The notes beneath the pieces are model-generated. The model was not told where the DNA came from, ran no database searches, and saw only the letters and a program-made list of their open reading frames with translations. From NCBI GenBank assembly GCA_038093515.1, contig JBBPSI010000287.1, forward strand, positions 1 through 28,253: a stretch of 28,253 nt of DNA. The letters are read 5' to 3'. This stretch comes from Butyriboletus loyo. Its lineage: Eukaryota; Basidiomycota; Agaricomycetes; Boletales; Boletaceae. The translations under genes and the position numbers were made by a program. Position 1 is the stretch's first letter. Each line of letters begins with the position of its first letter. This document shows positions 1 to 11,400 of this stretch, in pieces.

Positions 1-26
1 ACTTCGCCGATGAGTATGTGACCAAG

Positions 27-2054
27 CGTTGAAAGAGCTCAACAATACGCCATCACCTTTGATGCACTGCTCATTGGACACGAAGCAGGCGTGACGTCGC
101 TGGCATGGGCACTTTCTGCCCCAGAAAGCGCTCCATCACTACAAACTCTTTTGTCAAGCTCAACAGACTCCTCTCTGATTCTGTGGTCTCCAAGCCAAAT
201 CTTACCTTCAGCCTCATCGCACGATGTCACTGCTGGTTCAATATGGATCAACCGACAACGGTTTGGTGATGTTGGTGGACAACGCCTTGGGGGGTTTGTT
301 GGTGGACTTTGGGCGAGAACTACGCAAGGCGATGAGGTTATAGGATGGGGATGGAACGGAGGGTGGAGACGCTGGCGAGCTGTGCAAGCAAAGGAAGGCG
401 GCTCAGATACCGCGCAATGGAGAGAAATTGGTGCTATCAGTGGACACAGTGGGCCAGTGAAGGACCTTGACTGGAGTCCTGCTGGAGAATACATCATCTC
501 GATCGGGTAAGTTGTGTTCAATAAATTCATCTGCATGCCTGGCTGAGTGAGTCAGGTTGGACCAGACGACCCGTGTCCATGGCGCCGTTCCCTCGTCTTC
601 TTCCACCTCACATTCTTTGCAAGTTTGGCATGAATTGGCGCGGCCTCAGGTACATGGATACGACATTGTAGGCGTAGCTTGGCTTGGTCCATGGACGTTT
701 GCAAGCGTCGCAGACGAGAAAGTTGCCCGTATTTTTGAGGCTTCTCGAGGGTTTGTCGAGACCATTAAGAAACTGGGTGTTCGTGGCGTGGCGGAGAGTA
801 CCGTAAGGATTTCAGAAAAATCGTAGGTAGGAAGCATGTTGATGACGTTCTGTTAGGAAAAACGACCGATTGCAGCCCACGTACCTCCACTGGGGTTGTC
901 GAACAAGGCGGTCAGCGAGGGTCTGACTCTTTACTTCAAGTTATTTTCTGCCATCCTTACATTCTGCTTTTGGCAGCGCCGGCTCAACTAGACTCGTCAT
1001 GGCCGGACAGGCGGCCGTTTGAAGGCGAACTCGCGGCCATAACTCTCTGGCCGGAAACTGAGAAGGTCTTTGGGCACGGTTACGAGGTGACGACGCACAT
1101 ATTTCTTCAAAGCCGGGGTATTGAATACCCATTCCGATCAGTCGATAACCATCGCGTCATCCAATTCTCATGATTTACTGGCTACAGCATGCAGGGCTAC
1201 CTCTGCCCAACACGCTGTGGTTCGTGTGTGCTCGACGTCCACATACCAACCATTTGGTTCACCGTTGGAAGGACACTCACTCACGGTCACGCGTATCGCC
1301 TTCAGCCCGGACGATCGTTACATCGTTACCGTCAGTCGTGATCGCACGTGGCGATCATTTGAAAAGCGAGATGACGGTATGTGAACCACACTCGTGCAGC
1401 CTTGGGTTACTGTGCCACGATCCATCTGTTTCCCGCAGGATATTTTCCGGTCGTTGCAGACAAGTCGCATGCGCGGATTATTTGGGATTGTGCGTGGAGT
1501 CGTGAAGGGGACATATTCGCCACTGCTTCACGGGACAAGACGGTACATTGTTGTTTCGCTCCTTGGTCTGACTTGGTACTCATCGAGGCCCTGTATCAAG
1601 GTCAAGATCTGGTCTCCGAGAGCTGGGTCGGATCCTTGGCCTACGGTCGCCACGCTGAAATTCGCAGAAGCAGCGACAGCAGTTGCCTTTTGTTCTCTGG
1701 ACACCACGAGGTAATGTGACATTGCTTCGTTTGGTGAGATGGTGGATCTATAAATGACAACCAGGCGGTTACTCGCAATCGGTTTGGAAACGGGGGAGAT
1801 TTTCGTTTACTGTAACCTGATCGCTGCACCGGAAAAATGGGAGCTTTCAAGTTCGATTCCTGTTGGGTATGTTCTATTCCTCTCCCCCAACTCGTCTTAA
1901 TGTGAGACTCAACTTTGACTTCAGCGTTGCTCATGTCGATCAGATTCATAGACTAGCATGGCAGTCTACTGATGAACCTACTGAGCAACATCATCTTGCT
2001 TCATGCAGCGAAGACGGTACACTCAAGATATTGTTGGTCCATGTTGGTGTATAA
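27..2054 (+). CDS. ELP2: Elongator complex protein 2 (WD40 repeat protein), 5' truncated by the window edge
   Basis: This is the C-terminal 526 residues of Elp2, the double WD40-propeller scaffold of Elongator, which modifies wobble uridines of tRNA. Exons: 27-506, 556-802, 857-920, 977-1086, 1142-1376, 1439-1542, 1601-1710, 1765-1866, 1925-2054. All eight introns are GT-AG, 49-62 nt, and keep frame. Diagnostic Elp2 blocks are visible: GHEAGVTSLAW near the left edge, the GLDQTTRVHG blade, VPPLGLSNKAVSE, DDRYIVTVSRDRTW, SHARIIWDCAWS, and a final LASCSEDGTLKI blade followed by TAA. About 250-270 N-terminal residues are missing to the left; the first base pairs look like the end of an intron (acceptor AG at 25-26). 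The protein is expected to be intact. No frameshift or internal stop was seen once introns are removed. Its right neighbour is transposon debris. Confidence 0.95.
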
Positions 2055-2201
2055 AGTATATATCTGCGAGAAGACGAGAGAGGAAAATCATGTAACACAG
2101 TATACGCAAGGAAAACGCAATCGCAGTGAAAAAGAGAAACTTCTGCTATACAGTGGTAAGGGTCGAGAAGGGTGTTGGGCGATAAGAGCATCCGCTCAAC
2201 A

Positions 2202-2707
2202 GTTTGTGTTATAATTGTATCTCTTATAACAGACTTTGCATTCAGACTTCATCATATTTCTCTTTCAAAGGTCACATGACTCAGTGCACGTGATCGTGGG
2301 ATAATACATGTGACCATAGGCTGACTAAGCATATGACATCATGGTCCAGACTGGCCCAGACTCTATGATGTCATGCCTCATGTATTTAATCTCCATTTAC
2401 TTCTCTTCTTTTTGATCGCCGTCGACTTCTATTTTAATCTCCATCGACCCTGGCTTCTTCTCGTATGTACATGTATAGTAATTAGTCTCATGCACTGCTT
2501 GGTCTGTGTGCATTCTCCTGTAATATATAAAGGCTTGTGGTTTGGGCTAGGATTCCCTAGCTTTAACCACTTGTCTTATTCGCTGGCAACAGTTGAGAGA
2601 TTAAGGCTTGAGCTATTCCTCATTACACCTTGCCAGTACTTGTGTAGCACTGCTACAGTCGCGGAACCCCGTGTGACTTGATAACTCTGTTGTCTCATAA
2701 CAGTTTG
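2202..2707 (+). mobile_element. Solo LTR (copy A) of a Gypsy-type family, with 5-bp target-site duplication
   Basis: A 496-bp LTR at 2207-2702 begins TGTTATAATT and ends CTCATAACA. It is flanked by the identical 5-mer GTTTG at 2202-2206 and 2703-2707, so it is a complete solo LTR. A TATA box (TATATAAAGG) lies near 2524. It is closely related, in inverted orientation, to the LTRs at 23575 and 27048. The latter is attached to a chromovirus pol, which identifies the family. No internal coding region remains, as expected after LTR-LTR recombination. Confidence 0.9.
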
Positions 2708-3219
2708 GAATTGGTAAAGTCCAAGCAGGCGCACCGAGGGCAATGAAGGATGCAAGGGTGAACATATCAGTGGAAAGACTCACTGATAATACAAGAGTGA
2801 GAGTATCACAAACAGGTGTACTTGAAGAATATAAGGAGCAAGGCTCAACTTAGAGATATCACAGTAGTGATGATAGAACTGAAAGATCTAAAGAAAAGTG
2901 ACAAGCCATAAGGGCTGTCTTATATACAGTACAAGAGTGTTTGTACTTGTGTTCTGTATAGTACCTATATAAGGTAAAGTAAGAAGTACATGACGATATG
3001 CTAGAGATAAGAGATAAGGCTAAGCATATTGTCCAATAGCATAACTAGAGCTATTTGTAATGAGACAAGCATGACAGAGTCTAGACAATGATGTCATATA
3101 GACCAGTCTGGAAATGTAGTGGCTGTAAGTGAAATACAGAAATAGAACACTACTGTTTCAACACGCTGGTCGCATTGCAGGCTCCTAATGATCAGGATCC
3201 ACAGCTCAGCTTATCATCC
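2708..3219. repeat. CpG-poor transposon relic, family not identified
   Basis: This stretch has no credible gene. It is AT-rich and nearly free of CpG between about 2738 and 2990, unlike the flanking genes. On the minus strand it begins TGTTGAAACA at 3168, close to the TGTTGAAG start of the Copia LTR at 3495, and it holds TATA-like strings (TTATATAGG, near 2970). A decayed Copia-type LTR in opposite orientation is the best guess, but no second end or target duplication was found. Confidence 0.35.
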
Positions 3220-3319
3220 TTAGATCATATCAGCCTTGGGCTGAAAAACCCTGTGGGTTTTCACCCAATCCCACCAAGTCCTCTCCTCTCCCTCTAGTTC
3301 CCTAGCCCACTTATGCCTC

Positions 3320-3487
3320 TCCTTTTGTATGTAGTCACACATCATATCCCCTCTGATTTGATCACTCGAGCAGGTGTATTCACATAGATGTCCAACTGCC
3401 CAAATGATGGCAGACATTTTTACCAAAGCATTACCCAAACTGAAACACTGCCAACACACTGCCAAACTCGGCCTGAGCTTGGCTTGA
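3320..3487 (+). pseudogene. 3' end of a Ty1/Copia pol gene (RNase H tail), decayed
   Basis: In the frame ending at the TGA of 3485-3487 one reads CPTAQMMADIFTKALPKLKH and then KLGLSLA. This is the conserved ADIFTKAL end of Copia-type RNase H. Upstream in the same frame the match fades and stop codons appear (TAG near 3335, TGA near 3359), so it is not functional. A polypurine tract (GGGGAAG, 3488-3494) follows the stop and abuts the LTR start. Upstream pol is absent or unrecognisable. Confidence 0.75.
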
Positions 3488-3494
3488 GGGGAAG

Positions 3495-3714
3495 TGTTGA
3501 AGCCTATATGGTCACATGGTAACAAGCTGACAAGCCAATGACCTGACTGACCAATCATATCAAATATGTAGATCTAGTATATACGTAAACTAGAAAGCAG
3601 ACTCTCAATATGATAATGCATATTGTGCCCTACTTTCATCCAAGTACATTCCACATTCATCTCACACCATCCAGCCTTGAGATACTTTCACTATATTGAC
3701 CTGGTTACATAACA
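3495..3714 (+). mobile_element. Probable 3' LTR of the Copia relic
   Basis: The LTR starts TGTTGAAG directly after the polypurine tract, which is the usual Copia arrangement. A plausible end is TTACATAACA at 3714, giving a 220-bp LTR with TGTT/AACA ends. No second copy was found in the window to confirm the 3' boundary, so that end is approximate. Confidence 0.55.
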
Positions 3715-3865
3715 CATATCATGTGGGCCACATTCGCATACGCACGCATAACTACTCGTAATCTTTCCTATAAGAATACCTTGAAGATGTACACATCCAT
3801 ACCACAGATAACAACAATGGGTATGCACAAACCCAAGATCCACCCTGGCACGCTGAGCGTGAAAC

Positions 3866-6800
3866 TCACAGACCACGAGCCTCAAGACGGCTCCTGAATA
3901 TCTTTTGGAACCCAGCAACGTGGTCGAAGTCCATGAGGGTGTCGTGTTGTCCTGGGACATCCATGTACGTTGGCTCTCCACGGCTAAACTCGGCCCATGG
4001 CTTCAGCTGCTCGTTCAACCAATCTTCCTTGGATCCACGAAGCGGATTGGCGTGGAACACGTCAACAACGGCTAAGCGGGAACAAGCAATGAGCAACGCC
4101 TTCGACGATATGACTGTGGTAAAACTTACAAACTGAACTGCCTGGGTTGTATTCCTTGCCACACTCGATAAGCGATCCAGCAATGTCGACCCAATGGTCA
4201 AGTTTCTCAGGCGTGAGCTGTAGCTCAACAAGACGTTCGGGAGGAGACAACTCCCAGACGGCATCCAATTGCTCCTTGCGAGACAGAGGACGTAATGATG
4301 GTGTGAGGTCGTTCGCATCTTGCTTCGACACGAGACCCAGGAAGTAGGACAGGTTGAGCATCCCACCGGTCCAATCAATCTCATGCATACGGTCAGCGAT
4401 ATGCGGGGGAATGTTGATGAGACCGGTAAATTTGACTTCGTCTCCCATCGCTTCCAGGCGCTTGGCAACCTCGAAAGCAACAACACCACCATACGAGTAA
4501 CCGGCGATGGCATAAGGACCGTGAGGCTGAGTCCGTTTGACGGCCGCAGCGTAGGAGGAAACCATTTCGTCCATAGATGTAAAGAATGGATGTCCGGGTT
4601 CGAAACCGCGAGCGCGGAACGCATAGAAGGGCCGCTCGTTGTGGAAGTACTTGGCGAGGTTCACGAAGATGAGGACCTCTCCAACACAGGGATGAACCAT
4701 GAAAATGGGAGTCTTATTACCGGTAAGGTTAAGAGGCACGATGGGATCGTACTCTTCTGCGACGACACTCTTAGATTTCAAGGCGTCGATGTAGTTGGCG
4801 AGACTCGAGATGACAGGGTGCTTGAGGATCTGGGTGGTCGGAATGTCGGCGATGTCAAACGTAAATTCGCCCTCTCTCTTGAGGCGAATGACATCAATCG
4901 AGGTACCACCGAGTTCAAAGAAGTTGTTCGCAGCAGAAACATCCGCGACGTCCAGGTTAAAGGTGTCAGCGTAGATACGTGCGAGGGTCTTCTCGGTCTC
5001 GCTCGCAGGAGTGACAAAGGTGGCTCCACGAGACTCGCGGAGCAACTTCTCGGCACGAGCGATGTGCTTGGCGAACTCACCCTGGTTGAACCGGGCGAGC
5101 AAACGAGAACGCGATAGCTTTCCGAGCGTAGTCTTCTCCATCTGGTCGAGGGGGATAGGAACGATGTGCCGAGGAGGGAGCCCGATCACCTTGACGAAAA
5201 TATCGCGTAACGCATGGTGAACGGCAGACAACTTAGTGGATGCATCCTCGCCGTGGAGGTCAAAAGTAGGGGAGAAGAAGATGACGAAACATTCGGTTTG
5301 TTGTCCAGGAGCACGGTAAGGTGCAGCGGCAAGGAAAGAATGGGTGACACCCTCCACCGTCTGGAGGTAAGTCTCGAGCTCAGGAATACTGTAGGGTACA
5401 CCGTGAACAATGACGGTTTCCTTGATGCGTCCACTAAGTCTCAGGGAACCATCTTGGATGATACCAATGTCACCCGTGCGGTACCAACCACCCTCGGCGA
5501 ACGATGACTCGGTGGCCTGGACGTTGTTATAGTACCGAACGAATACCATGGGCCCACGAATTTGAAGTTCTCCACTCTCACCGTCGGGACGAACTGTGAC
5601 GCCATCCTCAGGACTGACGATGCGCATCTCGCATCCTGGGTTTGGAACGCCGAGTTCTAGGAACTCAAACTTGGGTTCAGAAACGGAGACGTCGGAGGGA
5701 TTGTAGATGCATCCAGCACTGCAGAGAACTTGTTGGCGTGATACCCCTTCTTAGAATACCTCAGTACTTACCACGTCTCGGTCATACCGAAACCAGGAGA
5801 GATGACAAAGGATAACTTTGAAGAGTCTCGGGTGAGGTTCTTGAGCGTAGCGACGAAGGCCTTGGCAGTCTTCGAGACGACCGCCTCACCACCGCTGTTT
5901 ATGCGCCCGATAGAAGACAAGTCAAAGCTTCCGAATAGGTCTGTTCTCTTTTCCAGATCCCGGGTAAGCTTGGCGAGAAGGAAGTTGGGAGCAAAGGTGA
6001 GATTGATAGACTTGGTTTCAATCAAACGAAGGAAGCGCAGGGGATCGGACAAAATGACGGATGCGTGTACGTGGATCTGAGATGCGCCGTACAACAATGG
6101 AGTAACGTGCATCTCGAGTGAGCCAGCGACGTGGTCGAAACCAACCCCTGTTGATTAACGTCAAATTGGAAGAGCAACTAGAACTTATGAAGAACTCACA
6201 GTTTAGGATGTTGGACTCGGAAGTCAGTCCATAGGCGACGCCCTTGGAAGAGCAAGCAGCCAAGATAGTTCGGTGAGTGTGGACGACCACTTTCGAGAAC
6301 CCAGATGATCCCGAAGTCAAGAAGAAAATAGCTTCATCGTCAGGCTGAACAGTTCGAGCGACCCAGTCAGCCGACACGTTATAACCCTCTGCCGCAATCC
6401 TGAGCTCGGAGAGGATGTGGATCTCCAGCCCTGGAATAGATTTTACTTGATCTGCACCAGCCTCGCTAGTGAGCCAGGTAGCCGAGCGAGTCACATTCGT
6501 GACATGGGCGATATGAGCTTCCTTGTGAGCCTGTTGTGCGCTGAGAGCAGGCTGCAGGCACGGAACGTAACCGGAAAGGAGACAAGCCCAGACAGCAGCC
6601 ATGTTGTCCTCATGCTCTGTCAAGTAAACAAGAATGATAGACCCAACAGGCTTGTTCAAATCCAGGAGTGCACGGGCGAGGTTGCGCACGCTCTGGTTGA
6701 AAGTACTAAAAGTCTGGATGTGCATGGAAGGATCATGGGGGGAGGAAGTCACGAAACCGAACTCGTGCGATGGGTAGCACTCAGTGGCATATGACAAGAC

Positions 6801-6908
6801 ATCGATGAGAGTAGACGGTACGTGAGAAGGCTGGTCCAGGAGAAGGGAGGCCTTGAGATTCGAGATCACGTCAAGAGTGCCTTCAGCAGGGGTCGCAACT
6901 GGAGCCAT
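3866..6908 (-). CDS. Atromentin synthetase-like quinone synthetase (A-T-TE, NRPS-like)
   Basis: A single-module enzyme of 959 residues. In characterised relatives (AtrA, GreA, InvA, NPS3) this class activates an aromatic alpha-keto acid such as 4-hydroxyphenylpyruvate and joins two units into a terphenylquinone. Exons: 6908-6200, 6147-5772, 5718-4130, 4071-3866; three GT-AG introns, phases consistent. Adenylation domain: TSGSSGFSK (198-206), GFDHVAG (239-245), GFGMTETC (355-362), YRTGD (D445), GRIKE, and the A10 lysine K562. Carrier domain: FFELGGTSID with phosphopantetheine serine S635. Thioesterase: GYSYGG with nucleophile S770, and GQHDT with H934. There is no condensation domain and no signal peptide; the length matches atromentin synthetases. 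Substrate (4-hydroxyphenyl-, phenyl- or indolepyruvate) cannot be read reliably. No clustered aminotransferase is present. The start ATG at 6908 is the first in frame and gives a family-like N-terminus (MAPVATP). Confidence 0.9.
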
Positions 6909-8461
6909 GGGTCGGGGGGTCTACTCGAGTAACAATGAAAAAGGTATGCACATGAGCATAAAGAAAGGGATTACCAGACGGACTAAGTTTAAAGCTTGAA
7001 CGTTGAACGTCCAAAAACGCAATTACGAAGTTGCAGTGTCTATGCACATGCATGTGCGTATGTAGGAGAGGGGAAATGACATTATCGAGGAAAAGCAAGC
7101 AGCCAAGATGCATCGAGGGTGAAACGGCCAAAAAACCATATTCTCAGAAAGCATCCGGAATGGTTGTAAAGGTCGGAGCGGTAGAGTTGAGAGAATGAAA
7201 CAAGACGAATTGAATCGCTCTAAAAAGCCTACAAAACCGTGATCACAGAGAGTCCGGACCAAGAATAGGATGATCCAACGTCTACACATCTGTACCGTAC
7301 CTCGAGGAGCAGTGGGGCAGCACGAAGTCGAGAAACGCAGGGGCAACTTGAAAGCACGAAGTGTTCAAGTCCATCGTCATTCAAACGCAACGTGTTCGAC
7401 AGTGAGAAAACAACAACTCGAAATGAAACAGTGAAGTGCAGCAGCTCTAGTAAGGAACACCAACCCTACATTCAAGAACGAACCACGGCACCTAAAACAG
7501 CAAGCACCATGGGGCGAGCTCCATCTGAGCCTCCACATCGCTCTGGGACTTGCAGTACACCCCCGCAGAGTAAAACCAGGCAAACAATAGCGTGAGTCCA
7601 GAATGAGTTGGAGGGCAAATAAAGAAAAGTGGATAATCGCTGTCGTCCGGTGCTGGTTTAGGGCAGGTCGCAGGTGTCGAGATCTGTTCCGTCAAAGTAC
7701 GGAGCCGAAGTTGGCAGGGGTATTCCACTCGCTCACCGACTCCGAAAAGCAAAGTTTCAGATCTAGCAGCGTAAACAGGCTCTTTCTATCTACCATCGCC
7801 AGTCGCTCGACATCCGAAAATTACGACATTCCTGCAGCGATATGAAGGGCCTCATCAGAGAGGTTCTCGTCACCCTTCGCAGTCTCACATGCAGACAGAA
7901 ACGCAAGCCCATCGCGGGGACGTCACAACGAAATGATGTCGGATAATTTCAAGCGGTGTTTATTGGCGAGACAGAGTCCACTGTCAGTCGGATTTGCGTC
8001 ATCCTGAGTTCCGTGGCATGCAAAATGAACTCAGTCCGATTCCTTCAACTGGGATAATACATCATTAACCGTTCGGGCCAAAGAGGACTCCAGGTTGTGC
8101 GTCATGTCTTTGTCAGTTGTCAGACACTGGCGTCAGCCAAAAATGTGGTTGAATCCGTTATATCTGTCGATCAGTGAAGTGCTGTAACCAATCCAGAAAA
8201 AAGGGAAATGGTTGAATGTATATATTAAATCCGAGAAGTAGCCATCTTTGTTCGACCGTCAGAACGTGTTTTGATTATATGGTAAATGGACGCATCGAGA
8301 GAAAATAGAATCAGGAATTTTGGACGGTTACCAACGTAAATACTGAAAAGAATGCACGATATAGTATATGACGATGGCATGTCGAGACGGTCAGAGACGT
8401 GGAACAAGAGAACAAGAAAAAAATAGGAGGGGGGAGGGAACATGTACGCAATTCATCGCCT
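6909..8461. other. Intergenic region between the synthetase start and the transcription factor stop
   Basis: 1.55 kb with only short, unrelated ORFs. It must contain the synthetase promoter and 5' leader (right of 6908) and the 3' UTR of the transcription factor gene (left of 8462). I saw no tRNA-like structure, transposon end or conserved protein. In particular there is no aminotransferase or alcohol dehydrogenase of the kind that often sits beside atromentin synthetase genes. Confidence 0.6.
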
Positions 8462-11400
8462 CTACATCGCGAGCTGGATTTCTGGCGTCTGGAACGCCCC
8501 ATACCCAGGAAAAATGCCTGGAATCCCAGCGCCGTTCGCTCGTCCGTCGCTCAAGCTACTCATCAGCGGCACATCAGGCCAAGAGAACCTACATGGTATA
8601 GGTCGAGTTTAACTTGAGACAGGAAAGGAATGAAAAAAAAACGTACCCAGGCATCATCATATTACCCCACCACACTTCATTCAGCGCATGCATCGTTGCT
8701 AGGGTCCCGGAATCCGCCAACACGTCCGCCATGGTCACGTCGTTGCTCTCAAACAAGTTCACAATCCCAGATCCGCCACTATCGGGCACCGTAGCATGAT
8801 GGCCGTACGATAAGGCTATATCGGGCTGGGGCGCCGTGCTCGTCAGACCAGACGACACGGGTGTTTCGACCGCGTTCGGCAGCAGGCCAAGCTTCATCTG
8901 TAGCGCATCGCTGTCCTGGCACTGCTCAGACCCCGATTGCGCTTGCATTCCCGCATGCGACACATGCCCGCCCGAAGAAGAACTACGTGACCCCCCATAG
9001 CTCTGCGTTTGCGATGGGAGCGCGGGCTGACTGGCTGCAGGACGTGGCTGTGGACGCCCAGAGACAATACTCCCGCCCCTGCGATGTTTCGTGAGCAGAC
9101 CTGCAAGGAACCGCGCGTACAGACGTGGAGTGTGGCGTTCGTCGATCGCCACCTCTTGCAACGTCGTGATCAGTCGCCCGATCGAGTCGAATATCTCGTC
9201 TTCCATTTCTCGCGTGAGAATACGGACAAACTCGGGTCGAAGAAGCTGGTTTTCAAGAATTCAGATCCAGGGCTGACCGTACGAGCAAGTAGAGGGGAAC
9301 ATTACCTTGAGCAAAAAAGCAGAAGCAAACGAAGCAAAGATAAAGTGACCTGGAATATGGGATTTAGTAACGGACGATCATATATTAGAGTCAAAGAAGA
9401 ACTGAGCCTTACCGTCTGGGGACGAGCGCATGAGACCACTTGGTGCAAGCACATTGATCATATGCTTGATAACAGTCGTTGCAGCTTCAAAGCACTGTAG
9501 CAAAATATACTCGAACCCAGATTATGCCTCCGAGTGAACGAGGTAGAGTACCTTGGTAAGGAACACGTCGTCACTCGCTTCAATGCCCCGCTGGAAAGCG
9601 TGTTGGAATCCAAAAGAATACATGACGAGCCGCGAGTAGCTGACGAGGCTATGTTGCACTCAACAAAAACACAAAGTCGAGACACGAACATTGAGAACTA
9701 CTCACAATGGCAGTAATGTACAACGGAATCGACATCCGGAATCTGCAACAAAAACCTTCAGCGGTGGAACGCGAAGCATCAGAAAACGTGACAGACCGTT
9801 GGGGTCTGACTCCGATTTGAAGCGTAACTTCCACTCCTCGAAATAAGCTGTCAGTTGCGCATCATGCCGGAGCGTCACAGAGAGGAAATTTAGTGACTTT
9901 CCATGATATGGTGATGTAAGCACGCGAACCCGAACCCAAAATGAAAACTCCACCTTGTTGAGTCCCGTCGGAGAATTCGGATCAGAAAATATCTCCTCAT
10001 GAAAACCACCAACGATGCGCAGTAGTTGAGTGTAGGCGCAGAGATGAATGTCATACTAACGTCCCGATCAAATGGCTTAGCACCCTCGGAACGAAACAAC
10101 GAAACAGCCTACCTTGTCCCTGTACTGCGATTGTCTGTACCAGTTTGCCGAGTTCCTCGTGATATAGTCTACCTTGATCGTGCTCGGTTTTCCAAACTGC
10201 GTCGCGGTCGAGTGATCCAGGTTGAAACAGATCATCCAGACCCGTGTCCGATTGAGCATCTCACGCTCCTGTCGCTCCGTTTGTGGCTGTATCATCGACA
10301 CTTGATGGAGATTCAAATCCGTGGCAATCCTGCAACAAAAATGAAAATACAAGAATAGTCAGCAACGGAGGAATGGATTACGGAGAACCCAATGCCTCAC
10401 CTGACTGCAAGCCCCGTATATAACCAACTCCGGTCCTCCTCCCATCGTCGAGCGGGAACGGCATAGATACTCATCAGGATGTACGCCTGGCACAATTCGA
10501 CAGACTTCCATCCGTCAATAAGCGCATTGGCTGCAGAGTGCTTCGCAAAATGCATCGCCACCGGGTAGATCTCGGATTTCTCGCCATAATATCTGGATGA
10601 GATCGCGCAGACTGTTTTCGAGTCTCAGGCATGGTTGTGATCAAGGAAGAAGACGACCGGTACGCACTGACGGTGAAAAGGAACGGACAGCGCTGGAATA
10701 TCGACGTCGCGTTATGAAGCTTCGGGTCTAGCAAGCCAATGAAGGGCTGGATAGGAGGGAGACGTCAAGCCTTTGGTCGCCTTTCATGAACATATTACGT
10801 ACATTGATCTGGTTCCAAAAACTGCCCCGTGATATCAGCCTCGCGCTCCCAAGGAAACAGAAGTAAAGGAAGAGAGACACACATGTCGAATAGCTTTTCT
10901 ACGTCTTCCGACGTCACCAATCCATGCAACAAGATATCCGGGGGACTGTTTCTCTCGATCAAGTGCTTTCGTATGTTGAGATCGTTCGCTGGACCTAATT
11001 CAAGATTCCATCAATACTATCGTCCCGACCACGACGACGACAGATAACATACCTGGCCTGAAATACTCCTTGTTCGCGACACCCTTGAAAGAGAGGCACG
11101 CATCAACAAGAACGACAAAAAACTAACGACAAAAGTCGATACATACCACGTTATCATCATCTTCCTCGGGTTTGACAGCAGCGCCACTCGAACCTGTAGC
11201 ACTCCCCGGGCGGACGCTACTCCTTCCCTTCCCCTTCCCTCTCTCATCCTCTTTATCCAAAGAGAGATTCGCGAGTAAGCCAATCGGGACAGTCACATCG
11301 GGTAGCACACTGCGTGCTTTTTCGGCATCCTCTTCTTCCGTAGTCCCCTCCTCTGCATCCTCCACCAGGTCGTCAGATTCATCCATGGGGTAGCCGGTAG

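Noticed and set aside
4320..5117. A 265-codon plus-strand ORF
   Set aside because: It is antisense to the carrier and thioesterase region of the synthetase; it shows no family features and reflects the codon use of the real gene.
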